From contig CBDDLR010000001.1 in the NCBI GenBank assembly GCA_965230765.1, positions 1,922,001-1,986,000 of the forward strand: a DNA stretch of 64,000 bases, written 5' to 3'. The notes beneath the pieces were generated by a model. It did not search any database and was not told the origin of the DNA. It saw nothing but the letters and a program-made list of their open reading frames with translations. The position numbers were made by a program, and so were the translations under genes. Shown in pieces: positions 17,032-26,689 of the stretch (within the stretch, counting starts at the first letter, position 1; each line of letters opens with the position of its first letter). This DNA is from Sunxiuqinia sp965230765 (lineage in GTDB: Bacteria; Bacteroidota; Bacteroidia; Bacteroidales; Prolixibacteraceae).

Positions 17032-17083
17032 GGTTTAGAATCTCATCCAGGGAATACTCTTGGGTGGGGTTCTAAGCCTTTTT
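17032..17083 (+). terminator. Attenuator-like hairpin between rplL and rpoB
   Basis: GGTTTAGAATC (17032-) can pair with GGTTCTAAGCC (17067-17077), with inner pairs between CTCATCC and GGGTGGGG, followed by TTTTTG. It lies between ribosomal protein and RNA polymerase genes, where partial termination adjusts their ratio in other bacteria. Confidence 0.6.
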
Positions 17084-17122
17084 GCATATTTACGTTTTTA
17101 AGTTCACATAATTAGATTATAC

Positions 17123-20100
17123 ATGTCATTGAATATTGAAAATCAGAGGATTAGTTTCTCATCCACCAAAACTAAATTTGATTACCCCGATTTTCTAGAA
17201 GTACAAATTAAATCATTTATCGATTTCTTTCAGATGAATACCACACCTGAAAATCGAAAAAATGAAGGTTTGTACAAGGTGTTTGAAGAGAACTTCCCAA
17301 TCACAGATACACGAAACAATTTCGTTCTGGAATTTATTGACTATGCAGTGGATCCTCCACGCTATTCAATTGAAGAATGTATAGAACGAGGCTTAACTTA
17401 CAGTGTGCCACTGAAAGCTAAGTTAAAACTTTATTGTACCGACCCTGAGCACGAAGATTTTGATACCGTAATCCAGGATGTATACTTGGGTACTGTGCCT
17501 TACATGACTGAAAGAGGTACTTACGTTATCAATGGCGCTGAACGTGTTGTTGTTTCTCAACTACACAGGTCGCCAGGTGTATTCTTCGGACAAAGTTTAC
17601 ACGCCAACGGTACAAAACTTTATTCGGCACGTATTATCCCATTTAAGGGATCATGGATCGAGTTTGCTACGGATATCAACTCCGTAATGTTTGCATACAT
17701 CGACCGTAAAAAGAAATTACCTGTAACTACCTTGTTGCGGGCTATCGGGTATGAAAGTGATAAGGATATCCTTGAGATTTTCGGACTGGCAGACGAAATA
17801 AAAGTTTCAAAAACCGGGCTGAAGAAGGTTGTAGGAAGAAAGTTAGCTGCTCGTGTATTGAAAACATGGGTAGAGGACTTTGTTGATGAAGATACCGGTG
17901 AGGTGGTTTCTATTGAACGGAATGAAGTGATCATTGATCGTGAAACAATCATTGAGACTGATCACATCGAAGAGATTGTTGATTCCGGTGCAAAAACCAT
18001 CTTGTTACATAAAGAAGATCAAAATCTCCAGGATTTTGCTATCATATACAATACACTTCAAAAAGATCCATGTAACTCTGAGAAAGAAGCTGTGCTTCAT
18101 ATTTATCGTCAGTTACGTAATGCAGAACCGCCAGATGAGGCAACTGCACGTGACGTAATCGATAAGTTGTTCTTCTCTGAAAAACGTTACGATCTTGGAG
18201 AAGTTGGTCGTTATCGTATCAACAAAAAACTTGGTTTGAATATCGATATGGATATTCAAGTATTGACCAAGGAGGATATGATTGAGATCATCAAATATTT
18301 GATCAAACTGGTGAACGCAAAAACTGATGTGGATGATATTGACCACTTGAGTAACCGTCGTGTTCGTACAGTTGGTGAACAAATGTACAACCAGTTTGGT
18401 GTTGGTCTTGCGCGTATGGCAAGAACAATCCGTGAACGTATGAATGTTCGTGACAACGAGGTTTTCACTCCAATTGACCTGATCAATTCAAAAACCTTGT
18501 CGTCCGTTATTAATTCTTTCTTCGGAACCAATGCCCTTTCACAATTTATGGATCAAACCAACCCATTGGCAGAGATGACCCACAAACGTAGGATGTCAGC
18601 TCTTGGACCTGGTGGTCTGTCCCGTGAACGTGCAGGTTTTGAGGTTCGTGACGTTCACTTTACTCACTACGGGCGTTTGTGTCCGATTGAAACACCGGAA
18701 GGTCCAAACATCGGTTTGATTTCTTCATTGTGTGTTTTCGCAAAAGTTACCGATTTAGGATTTATTTCTACTCCATACCGTTTGGTGAAAGAAGGTCAGG
18801 TTGACCTGTCTGAAAACGGAGTTGTTTATTTAACAGCTGAAGAAGAAGAAGGAAAAGTAATTGCTCAGGCAAATGCTCCTATCGACGATCAGGGATTCTT
18901 CGTGAACGATCGTGTTAAAGCACGTTTGGAAGGTGATTACCCGGTTGTTGATAAAAGTGAAGTTGAGCTGATGGACGTTGGTCCTAACCAGATTGCTTCT
19001 GTTGCTGCTTCTTTGATTACATTCCTTGAGCATGATGATGCGAACCGTGCGTTGATGGGATCGAACATGATGCGCCAGGCAGTTCCATTGCTTTGCCCTG
19101 AAGCTCCAATTGTAGGTACCGGGTTAGAAGCCAACTCAGCACGTGATTCACGTGTTATGGTTAATGCTAAAGACGATGGTGTTATTGAATCAGTTGATGC
19201 AGAGAAAGTTGTTGTTCGATATGATAAAACAGACAATGAGAAGTTCGTAAGTTTCGATCCGGAACTTTCGACTTACCAATTGCCAAAATATCAAAAAACG
19301 AACCAGGGTACTGTTGTTGACCTGAAGCCTATTGTTGAAAAAGGCCAGCGTATTTCCAAAGGACAAGTATTGACAGAAGGATATGCAACCGAGGGTGGAG
19401 AACTGGCACTTGGACGTAACCTGAAAGTTGCCTTCATGCCTTGGCAGGGGTATAACTATGAGGATGCGATTGTGATTTCTGAACGTGTTGTTCGTGAAGA
19501 TGTATTTACATCAATTCACGTTGATGAATACGCGTTGGAAGTACGTGATACGAAGCGTGGTGTAGAAGAATTCACATCAGATATTCCTAATGTGAGTGAA
19601 GAAGCTACACGTAACCTGGATGAAAATGGATTGATCCGCGTTGGGGCAATTGTAAAGCCTGGAGATATTCTGATAGGAAAGATTACTCCGAAAGGTGAAT
19701 CTGATCCTTCTCCGGAAGAAAAACTGCTGCGTGCGATTTTCGGTGATAAAGCAGGTGATGTGAAAGATGCTTCGTTGAAAGCTTCTCCATCATTGAACGG
19801 TACAATTATCGATAAAAAACTATTCTCACGAGTAGTAAAAGATAAAAAAGGCAAATTGGCTACTAAGCCATTGCTTGATCAAATTGATGAAGAATTTGAT
19901 CGCGTTGCTGCCAGTCTTAGAGTAGTTCTGGAAGAAAAACTGTTTACAATGGTGAACGGAAAAACCAGCCAGGGTGTTAAAGACTATTACGGTGGTGATT
20001 TAATTGCCAAAGGTGTGAAATTCACACTGAAGCAATTGCAGGAAATTGATTTCCTTACGGTTAATCCAAATAAATGGACTACTGATAAGGATAAAAATGA

Positions 20101-20935
20101 GATGATTTTCAGCCTGATTACAAACTATATCCAAAAGTACAAAGAGCACGAAGCTGTTGCTCGCCGTAAGCGATATAATGTAACGATCGGTGATGAACTT
20201 CCTGCAGGTATTATTCAATTGGCAAAAGTTTATGTGGCTAAAAAACGTAAACTGCAAATTGGTGATAAGATGGCGGGACGTCACGGTAATAAAGGTATTG
20301 TTTCACGTATTGTACGTGATGAAGATATGCCATTCCTTTCAGACGGAACACCAGTTGATATTGTGTTGAACCCACTGGGTGTACCATCTCGTATGAACCT
20401 TGGACAGATCTATGAAACTGTTCTTGGATGGGCAGGTAAAGAACTTGGAATGAAGTTCGCTACTCCAATTTTCGATGGTGCAAGTTTGGATGAAGTAACT
20501 GCATATACGGAGAAAGCAGGAGTGCCAGCATTCGGTAAAACTGTATTGCACGATGGTGAAACAGGTGAACCTTTTGACCAGCCAGCTACTGTTGGTGTAA
20601 TTTACATGTTGAAACTGGGTCACATGGTTGAAGATAAAATGCATGCCCGTTCTATCGGCCCGTACTCATTGATTACGCAACAGCCATTAGGTGGTAAAGC
20701 ACAGTTTGGTGGTCAGCGTTTTGGTGAGATGGAGGTTTGGGCACTTGAAGCATTTGGTGCATCTCACATCCTTCAGGAAATCCTGACTGTTAAGTCGGAT
20801 GACGTGCTTGGACGTGCAAAAGCTTATGAAGCGATTGTTAAAGGTGAACCAATGCCACAGGCAGGTATCCCAGAATCACTTAACGTACTACTTCACGAAT
20901 TACGCGGACTTGGATTAAGCGTTAATTTGGATTAA
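17123..20935 (+). CDS. rpoB: DNA-directed RNA polymerase subunit beta
   Basis: Catalytic RNA polymerase subunit of 1270 residues, the usual Bacteroidota length. The rifampicin region is present near residues 470-500 (FFGTNALSQFMDQTNPLAEM, then THKRRMSALGPGGLSRERAG), with the residues that contact rifampicin in sensitive enzymes apparently conserved. Later marks include IETPEGPNIGLI, KDGKMAGRHGNKG-type sequence (GDKMAGRHGNKGIVSRIV) and GGKAQFGGQRFGEMEVWALE near the C terminus. rpoC follows after 52 bases. Confidence 0.99.
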   Translation: MSLNIENQRISFSSTKTKFDYPDFLEVQIKSFIDFFQMNTTPENRKNEGLYKVFEENFPITDTRNNFVLEFIDYAVDPPRYSIEECIERGLTYSVPLKAKLKLYCTDPEHEDFDTVIQDVYLGTVPYMTERGTYVINGAERVVVSQLHRSPGVFFGQSLHANGTKLYSARIIPFKGSWIEFATDINSVMFAYIDRKKKLPVTTLLRAIGYESDKDILEIFGLADEIKVSKTGLKKVVGRKLAARVLKTWVEDFVDEDTGEVVSIERNEVIIDRETIIETDHIEEIVDSGAKTILLHKEDQNLQDFAIIYNTLQKDPCNSEKEAVLHIYRQLRNAEPPDEATARDVIDKLFFSEKRYDLGEVGRYRINKKLGLNIDMDIQVLTKEDMIEIIKYLIKLVNAKTDVDDIDHLSNRRVRTVGEQMYNQFGVGLARMARTIRERMNVRDNEVFTPIDLINSKTLSSVINSFFGTNALSQFMDQTNPLAEMTHKRRMSALGPGGLSRERAGFEVRDVHFTHYGRLCPIETPEGPNIGLISSLCVFAKVTDLGFISTPYRLVKEGQVDLSENGVVYLTAEEEEGKVIAQANAPIDDQGFFVNDRVKARLEGDYPVVDKSEVELMDVGPNQIASVAASLITFLEHDDANRALMGSNMMRQAVPLLCPEAPIVGTGLEANSARDSRVMVNAKDDGVIESVDAEKVVVRYDKTDNEKFVSFDPELSTYQLPKYQKTNQGTVVDLKPIVEKGQRISKGQVLTEGYATEGGELALGRNLKVAFMPWQGYNYEDAIVISERVVREDVFTSIHVDEYALEVRDTKRGVEEFTSDIPNVSEEATRNLDENGLIRVGAIVKPGDILIGKITPKGESDPSPEEKLLRAIFGDKAGDVKDASLKASPSLNGTIIDKKLFSRVVKDKKGKLATKPLLDQIDEEFDRVAASLRVVLEEKLFTMVNGKTSQGVKDYYGGDLIAKGVKFTLKQLQEIDFLTVNPNKWTTDKDKNEMIFSLITNYIQKYKEHEAVARRKRYNVTIGDELPAGIIQLAKVYVAKKRKLQIGDKMAGRHGNKGIVSRIVRDEDMPFLSDGTPVDIVLNPLGVPSRMNLGQIYETVLGWAGKELGMKFATPIFDGASLDEVTAYTEKAGVPAFGKTVLHDGETGEPFDQPATVGVIYMLKLGHMVEDKMHARSIGPYSLITQQPLGGKAQFGGQRFGEMEVWALEAFGASHILQEILTVKSDDVLGRAKAYEAIVKGEPMPQAGIPESLNVLLHELRGLGLSVNLD

Positions 20936-20987
20936 TTGACACAGGAACACGGTTCCTCTATTTAATTAGATTAATATACATCGATAT

Positions 20988-23900
20988 ATGGCATTTAGAA
21001 AAGAAAATAAAGCAAAAAGTAATTTTTCCAAGATAGCCATCAGTCTGGCTTCACCAGAGGAGATACTTGAACGTTCCCATGGTGAAGTTTTAAAGCCAGA
21101 AACCATTAACTATCGTACTTACAAACCAGAACGAGATGGTTTGTTTTGTGAACGTATTTTTGGTCCGGTAAAAGACTATGAATGTCATTGTGGTAAATAC
21201 AAACGTATTCGTTACAAGGGCATTGTTTGTGACCGTTGTGGGGTAGAAGTTACTGAGAAAAAAGTACGTCGTGAACGCATGGGGCACATCTCATTGGTTG
21301 TTCCTGTTGCGCACATTTGGTACTTCAAATCATTACCAAACAAAATCGGTTACTTGCTTGGATTGCCAACGAAGAAATTGGATACCATTATTTATTACGA
21401 GCGTTACGTGGTGATTCAACCAGGTGTTAAAGCTTCAGATGGTATTAAAACAAATGACTTCTTAACGGAAGAAGAATATCTTGATATACTTGATACTTTG
21501 CCTAAAGAAAACCAATATTTGGATGATGATGATCCTCAAAAATTCATCGCCAAAATGGGTGCTGAGGCATTGTATGCATTGCTTGAACGTCTTGAATTGG
21601 ATGAACTTTCATATACTTTAAGGTATAAAGCAAGCACTGAAACTTCACAGCAACGTAAAAACGAAGCATTAAAACGCCTTCAGGTTGTTGAAGCTTTCCG
21701 TGCAAGTAAAAATATCAACCGTCCGGAATGGATGATCGTAAAAGTTGTACCGGTAATACCTCCGGATTTACGTCCGTTGGTACCACTTGATGGTGGACGT
21801 TTTGCAACTTCTGACCTAAACGATTTGTATCGTAGGGTGATCATCCGTAACAACCGTTTGAAAAGACTTATTGAAATCAAAGCACCAGAGGTGATCCTTC
21901 GTAACGAGAAAAGGATGCTTCAGGAAGCTGTTGATTCATTATTTGATAATTCACGGAAATCAAATGCCGTGAAAACTGAAAATAACCGTGCACTGAAATC
22001 ACTGTCAGACAGTTTGAAAGGTAAGCAGGGACGTTTCCGTCAAAACTTGCTTGGTAAGCGTGTCGACTATTCAGCACGTTCGGTTATTGTTGTTGGGCCA
22101 ACTTTACGCCTGCACGAATGCGGTCTTCCAAAAGATATGGCTGCCGAACTTTACAAACCATTTATCATTCGCAAGTTGATTGAGCGTGGTATTGTAAAAA
22201 CCGTTAAGTCAGCTAAGAAAATTGTTGACCGCAAAGACCCTGTTGTTTGGGATATTCTTGAGAATGTATTGAAAGGACATCCGGTAATGTTGAACAGGGC
22301 ACCTACGCTTCACCGTCTATCAATCCAGGCATTCCAGCCAGTATTGATTGAGGGTAAGGCAATTCAACTTCACCCACTTGTTTGTACCGGTTTCAACGCC
22401 GACTTTGATGGAGACCAGATGGCTGTTCACGTACCACTTGGTAACGCGGCTATTTTGGAAGCTCAGCTGTTGATGCTTGCTTCTCATAACTTGTTGAACC
22501 CTGCAAACGGAGCACCAATCACGGTTCCTTCACAGGATATGGTTCTTGGTCTTTATTACATGACCAAGCATCGTGAAGGCGCAAAAGGTGAAGGCATGAC
22601 ATTCTACTCTTCTGAAGAAGTAATTATTGCTTACAATGAAGGTGAACTGGAAATGCATTCAATCATCAAGGTGAAAGTTGAAGACGTTGATGATAACGGC
22701 GAATACTTTAAGCACATTGTTGAAACTACCGTTGGTCGTGTAATATTCAATCAGGTGGTGCCAAGGAAAGCTGGTTATATCAATGAATTATTGACCAAGA
22801 AATCCTTACGTAATATCATTTCTGATATCTTCAAGAAAGCTGGTAATGCAACTACTGTAAACTTCCTTGATGAGATCAAAAACATGGGTTACAAAATGGC
22901 ATACCGTGGAGGTTTGTCGTTCAACCTAAGTGACGTGATTATACCTCTTGATAAGAAAGAGATTGTTGAAGAAGGATACAACGAGGTTGAAGATGTGATG
23001 AATAACTATAACATGGGTTTCATCACCAACAACGAGCGTTACAACCAGGTTATTGATATTTGGACACATGCCAATGCCAAGTTGACTACTTCTGTAATGA
23101 AAACCTTAAGTACTGATAAACAAGGTTTCAACTCTGTTTATATGATGCTTGACTCGGGTGCGAGGGGTTCTAAAGAACAGATCCGTCAGTTGTGTGGTAT
23201 GAGGGGACTGATGGCTAAACCACAAAAATCTGGTTCTACTGGTTCTCAGATTATTGAGAACCCAATTTTGGCGAACTTTAAAGAAGGCCTATCTGTACTT
23301 GAGTACTTTATCTCTACTCACGGTGCACGTAAGGGTCTTGCAGATACCGCTCTTAAAACTGCTGATGCAGGTTACCTGACACGTCGTTTGGTTGACGTTG
23401 CACAAGACGTAATTGTAGCTGACGAAGATTGTGGTACATTGCGTGGATTGGTTGCTACGGCTGTTAAAAATAATGAGGAAGTTGTTGCATCACTATATGA
23501 CCGTATTGTTGGACGTTCAACAGTACACGATGTATTCCATCCGCTTACTGGTGAACTGATTATCAAATCAGGTGAAACCATTACTGAAGAGATTGCAAAG
23601 CAGATTGAAGATTCTCCGATTGAAAGCGTTGAGATTCGTTCAGTATTGACTTGTGAAGCTAAAAGCGGTGTTTGTAGCAAATGTTATGGACGTAACCTGG
23701 CAACAGGTGATCTTGCCCAGCGTGGTGAGTCTGTTGGTGTAATTGCAGCACAGTCAATTGGTGAACCTGGTACACAGCTTACGCTTCGTACATTCCACGT
23801 GGGTGGTATTGCAGGTAACATTTCATCGCAATCTACTGTGACCTCAAAATATGACGGTATTGCAGAGATTGAAGAACTTCGTACAGTAGAGTCTGTCGAT

Positions 23901-25265
23901 GAGGAAGGTAAAAAGATAGATATCGTAGTTGGTCGTTTGGCTGAACTTCGAATTATTGATAAAAACACTAAAATCCCATTATCAACACATAGTATTCCTT
24001 ACGGTTCGAAATTGTTTATCAAGAATGAACAAGAAGTTACCAAAGGAGAAGTAATTTGTGAATGGGACCCATATAATGGTGTAATCATTTCAGAATACGA
24101 CGGTAAAATTTCGTTTGAACACTTAATTGACGGTGTTACTTTCCGTGAAGAATCGGATGAGCAAACCGGATATAAAGAAAAAGTGGTTATTGAAACAAGG
24201 GATAAAACCAAAAACCCATCATTGAGGATTTTGGATAAGAAAGGTGAAATTATCCGTTCTTATAACTTGCCTGTAGGCGGCCACATTTCTGTTGAAGAGG
24301 GTGATTCAGTAAAAGCTGGTCATGTGCTGGTTAAGATTCCACGTGCTTCTGGTAAAGCAGGTGATATCACCGGTGGTCTTCCACGTGTAACCGAGTTGTT
24401 CGAGGCACGTAACCCATCGAACCCAGCTGTTGTTTCTGAGATTGATGGTGAAGTTTCTTTCGGTAAGATTAAGCGTGGTAACCGCGAGATTGTAATTACT
24501 GCCAAAAATGGTGATGTAAAGAAATATCTTGTGCCACTTTCAAAACAAATACTTGTACAGGAAAGTGATTACATTAAAGCAGGTATTCCACTATCTGACG
24601 GTGCAATTACTCCTTCTGATATCCTGTTGATTAAAGGGCCTACTGCTGTTCAGGAATACATTCTGAATGAAGTTCAGGACGTTTATCGTATGCAGGGTGT
24701 GAAGATTAACGATAAGCATTACGAGGTGATTATTCGCCAGATGATGCGTAAAGTGGAAATTGCTGATCCGGGAGATACTCGTTTCCTTGAAAAACAAATT
24801 GTTGACAAAAATGAGTTCTTGCATGAGAACGACTGGATTTACAACAAGAAAGTTGTCATGGAGCCGGGTGACTCTGAATTGAAACCTGGACAGATTGTTA
24901 CTGCTCGTCGTTTACGTGATGAAAATTCCGTATTGCGTCGTAAGGACAAGAAATTGGTTGAGTCAAGAGATGCTATCCCAGCAACTTCAGGACAGATCCT
25001 ACAAGGTATTACCAAGGCTGCACTTCAAACACGTAGCTGGTTGTCTGCTGCTTCGTTCCAGGAAACAACAAAAGTGTTGAATGAAGCTGCTATTCAAGGT
25101 AAGGTTGACTACCTGGACGGATTGAAAGAGAATGTGATTTGTGGTCACCTGATTCCAGCAGGTACAGGTCTGAAAGAATACAAAAACCTGGTTGTTGGTT
25201 CTCGTGAAGAATATGATCGTATGGTTGACATTCACGAAACTGAACACGCAAATAGGGAAGACTAA
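20988..25265 (+). CDS. rpoC: DNA-directed RNA polymerase subunit beta'
   Basis: Catalytic subunit of 1425 residues. The N-terminal zinc ribbon (CHCGKYKRIRYKGIVCDRCG, near residue 66), the invariant active-site loop NADFDGDQMAVH that holds the catalytic magnesium, the bridge-helix region and the second zinc site (CEAKSGVCSKCYG, near 890) are all visible. The large insertion between the bridge-helix region and the C terminus fits the phylum. The stop overlaps the next ATG by one base. Confidence 0.99.
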   Translation: MAFRKENKAKSNFSKIAISLASPEEILERSHGEVLKPETINYRTYKPERDGLFCERIFGPVKDYECHCGKYKRIRYKGIVCDRCGVEVTEKKVRRERMGHISLVVPVAHIWYFKSLPNKIGYLLGLPTKKLDTIIYYERYVVIQPGVKASDGIKTNDFLTEEEYLDILDTLPKENQYLDDDDPQKFIAKMGAEALYALLERLELDELSYTLRYKASTETSQQRKNEALKRLQVVEAFRASKNINRPEWMIVKVVPVIPPDLRPLVPLDGGRFATSDLNDLYRRVIIRNNRLKRLIEIKAPEVILRNEKRMLQEAVDSLFDNSRKSNAVKTENNRALKSLSDSLKGKQGRFRQNLLGKRVDYSARSVIVVGPTLRLHECGLPKDMAAELYKPFIIRKLIERGIVKTVKSAKKIVDRKDPVVWDILENVLKGHPVMLNRAPTLHRLSIQAFQPVLIEGKAIQLHPLVCTGFNADFDGDQMAVHVPLGNAAILEAQLLMLASHNLLNPANGAPITVPSQDMVLGLYYMTKHREGAKGEGMTFYSSEEVIIAYNEGELEMHSIIKVKVEDVDDNGEYFKHIVETTVGRVIFNQVVPRKAGYINELLTKKSLRNIISDIFKKAGNATTVNFLDEIKNMGYKMAYRGGLSFNLSDVIIPLDKKEIVEEGYNEVEDVMNNYNMGFITNNERYNQVIDIWTHANAKLTTSVMKTLSTDKQGFNSVYMMLDSGARGSKEQIRQLCGMRGLMAKPQKSGSTGSQIIENPILANFKEGLSVLEYFISTHGARKGLADTALKTADAGYLTRRLVDVAQDVIVADEDCGTLRGLVATAVKNNEEVVASLYDRIVGRSTVHDVFHPLTGELIIKSGETITEEIAKQIEDSPIESVEIRSVLTCEAKSGVCSKCYGRNLATGDLAQRGESVGVIAAQSIGEPGTQLTLRTFHVGGIAGNISSQSTVTSKYDGIAEIEELRTVESVDEEGKKIDIVVGRLAELRIIDKNTKIPLSTHSIPYGSKLFIKNEQEVTKGEVICEWDPYNGVIISEYDGKISFEHLIDGVTFREESDEQTGYKEKVVIETRDKTKNPSLRILDKKGEIIRSYNLPVGGHISVEEGDSVKAGHVLVKIPRASGKAGDITGGLPRVTELFEARNPSNPAVVSEIDGEVSFGKIKRGNREIVITAKNGDVKKYLVPLSKQILVQESDYIKAGIPLSDGAITPSDILLIKGPTAVQEYILNEVQDVYRMQGVKINDKHYEVIIRQMMRKVEIADPGDTRFLEKQIVDKNEFLHENDWIYNKKVVMEPGDSELKPGQIVTARRLRDENSVLRRKDKKLVESRDAIPATSGQILQGITKAALQTRSWLSAASFQETTKVLNEAAIQGKVDYLDGLKENVICGHLIPAGTGLKEYKNLVVGSREEYDRMVDIHETEHANRED

Positions 25266-25579
25266 TGGAAGAAAAGAAGAAAAATCAGCTGAACATTGAG
25301 TTGAGTGAAGAAGTTGCTCAGGGAATTTATTCTAACCTGGCAATTATTACGCATTCAACTTCTGAATTCGTACTGGATTTTGTTCGCATTATGCCTGGAA
25401 TTCCAAAGGCAAATGTAAAATCAAGGGTTATTTTAACCCCTGAACATGCAAAACGTTTGTTGATGGCATTGGAGGACAATGTGAAGAAGTACGAAAAAAT
25501 TCACGGTCCAATAAAAGTGAGTGGTCATGACCCCATGATGCCTCCTATGAATTTTGGAGGGCCTACAGCTCAAGCCTGA
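25265..25579 (+). CDS. DUF3467 domain protein, coupled to rpoC
   Basis: Small protein of 104 residues of the DUF3467 family, function unknown. The core is LSEEVAQGIYSNLAIITHST, then SEFVLDFVRIMPGIPKANV and SRVILTPEHAKRLLMALEDN; the end is proline/glycine-rich. Its ATG overlaps the rpoC TAA (TAATG), so translation is probably coupled to the polymerase subunit, and a terminator follows at once. That arrangement suggests a role linked to transcription, but this is inference only. Confidence 0.8.
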   Translation: MEEKKKNQLNIELSEEVAQGIYSNLAIITHSTSEFVLDFVRIMPGIPKANVKSRVILTPEHAKRLLMALEDNVKKYEKIHGPIKVSGHDPMMPPMNFGGPTAQA

Positions 25580-25600
25580 TTTTTAAATCTGACGATATGG

Positions 25601-25632
25601 AAAGGTGTTGAATTTATTCAGCACCTTTTTTT
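25601..25632 (+). terminator. Terminator of the rpoBC operon
   Basis: AAAGGTGTTGAAT pairs with ATTCAGCACCTTT (one G-U pair) and is followed by a T-run. It overlaps the last codons of the opposite-strand gene. Confidence 0.85.
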
Positions 25633-26198
25633 ATGTCCTTGCAAATTGAAATGAAGTTGTGAATAATGCCCGGATTTAAATATTCGGGGTGAAACTGTAG
25701 CGTGTAAAGAGCTTTCTTTGTATGCTTCATAGCCTGGTTGAAACATTTGTTTGACTTAGCCAAATGAATAAACCCATCTGGCAATGTGACAGAATCATTG
25801 TGCATTTGCCTGGCAACAAATGGATTTGTAAGATTGGAAAATATAGGATCATTCGCCAGTTTCTCGATAAAAACATCACCCGATTCTGGCTCAACACTCC
25901 TCAAATACTCTGCCCCATGCATAAATGCTGTAATATGGTGCCCAGCGCAGATTCCCAGAACGGGGGTGTCAGTTTCTTTTATCCATTGAAAATATGGTTG
26001 GTGATTTTCCACAATATCATCTCCCTGAGGCGATCCTGAAATGAAAATGCCATCGTAATCGTCAATATTTGTTAACAGTGTCTCCCTGTAATTTATACTA
26101 TTGCAGGTAGTCTCATCTTCTGAAATGTGCTTTTTGATGTTTTCGGAAAACTCATTAATCCCTGGTTCTGCACTGTTTATGATTAAAATATTCAGCAT
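25614..26198 (-). CDS. Class I glutamine amidotransferase-like protein
   Basis: Protein of 194 residues with a stand-alone class I glutamine amidotransferase fold. The triad is visible: nucleophile Cys84 in LGICAGHH, and His170 and Glu172 in LQFHPEY. It resembles the GMP synthase amidotransferase domain but has no synthetase domain nearby, so its acceptor is unknown; gamma-glutamyl hydrolase-like activity on small amides is possible. Convergent with the rpoC operon. Confidence 0.78.
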   Translation of the reverse strand: MLNILIINSAEPGINEFSENIKKHISEDETTCNSINYRETLLTNIDDYDGIFISGSPQGDDIVENHQPYFQWIKETDTPVLGICAGHHITAFMHGAEYLRSVEPESGDVFIEKLANDPIFSNLTNPFVARQMHNDSVTLPDGFIHLAKSNKCFNQAMKHTKKALYTLQFHPEYLNPGIIHNFISICKDIKKGAE

Positions 26199-26290
26199 GG
26201 TTTAAATTTAAGAAAAGTCACAGATTGGATGAGCGATTTCACTGAATTTATCTGGATTATTTCTGTACATTTAAAACAAATAATTAAGTC

Positions 26291-26689
26291 ATGAGCCAAC
26301 TTACATTAACTACTCCCGCTTTATTGTTTTCAGCTATATCCCTTATTTTGCTGGCATACACCAATCGGTTTTTAGCGTATGCTTCGGTTGTTCGAAATTT
26401 GCACAGCAGGTTTAAAGAAACCCCTACAGAATTGCTGCTGGGCCAAATTGAAAACCTGAGAAAACGATTAAAGCTTACACGATCCATGCAGGTTATGGGA
26501 ATAAGCAGCCTGTTGTTATGTGTGTTGTGTATGTTTTTAATTTACATCGAATTGATGATATGGGCTGAAGTTATATTCGGGGTGGCGTTGGTATTACTGA
26601 TATTGTCGCTTTCACTTTCAATACAAGAGATATTTATTTCTGTAAAAGCGCTCGATTTACATTTAAGTGATATGGAGGAAGAAAAGTAA
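26291..26689 (+). CDS. DUF2721 family membrane protein
   Basis: Membrane protein of 132 residues with an N-terminal helix (residues ~8-28), a charged middle region (RNLHSRFKETPTELL, RKRLKLTRSMQ) and two closely spaced helices (residues ~68-112). It fits the DUF2721 family, function unknown. The stop overlaps the start of the EamA transporter gene by one base, so the two are likely co-translated. Confidence 0.7.
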   Translation: MSQLTLTTPALLFSAISLILLAYTNRFLAYASVVRNLHSRFKETPTELLLGQIENLRKRLKLTRSMQVMGISSLLLCVLCMFLIYIELMIWAEVIFGVALVLLILSLSLSIQEIFISVKALDLHLSDMEEEK

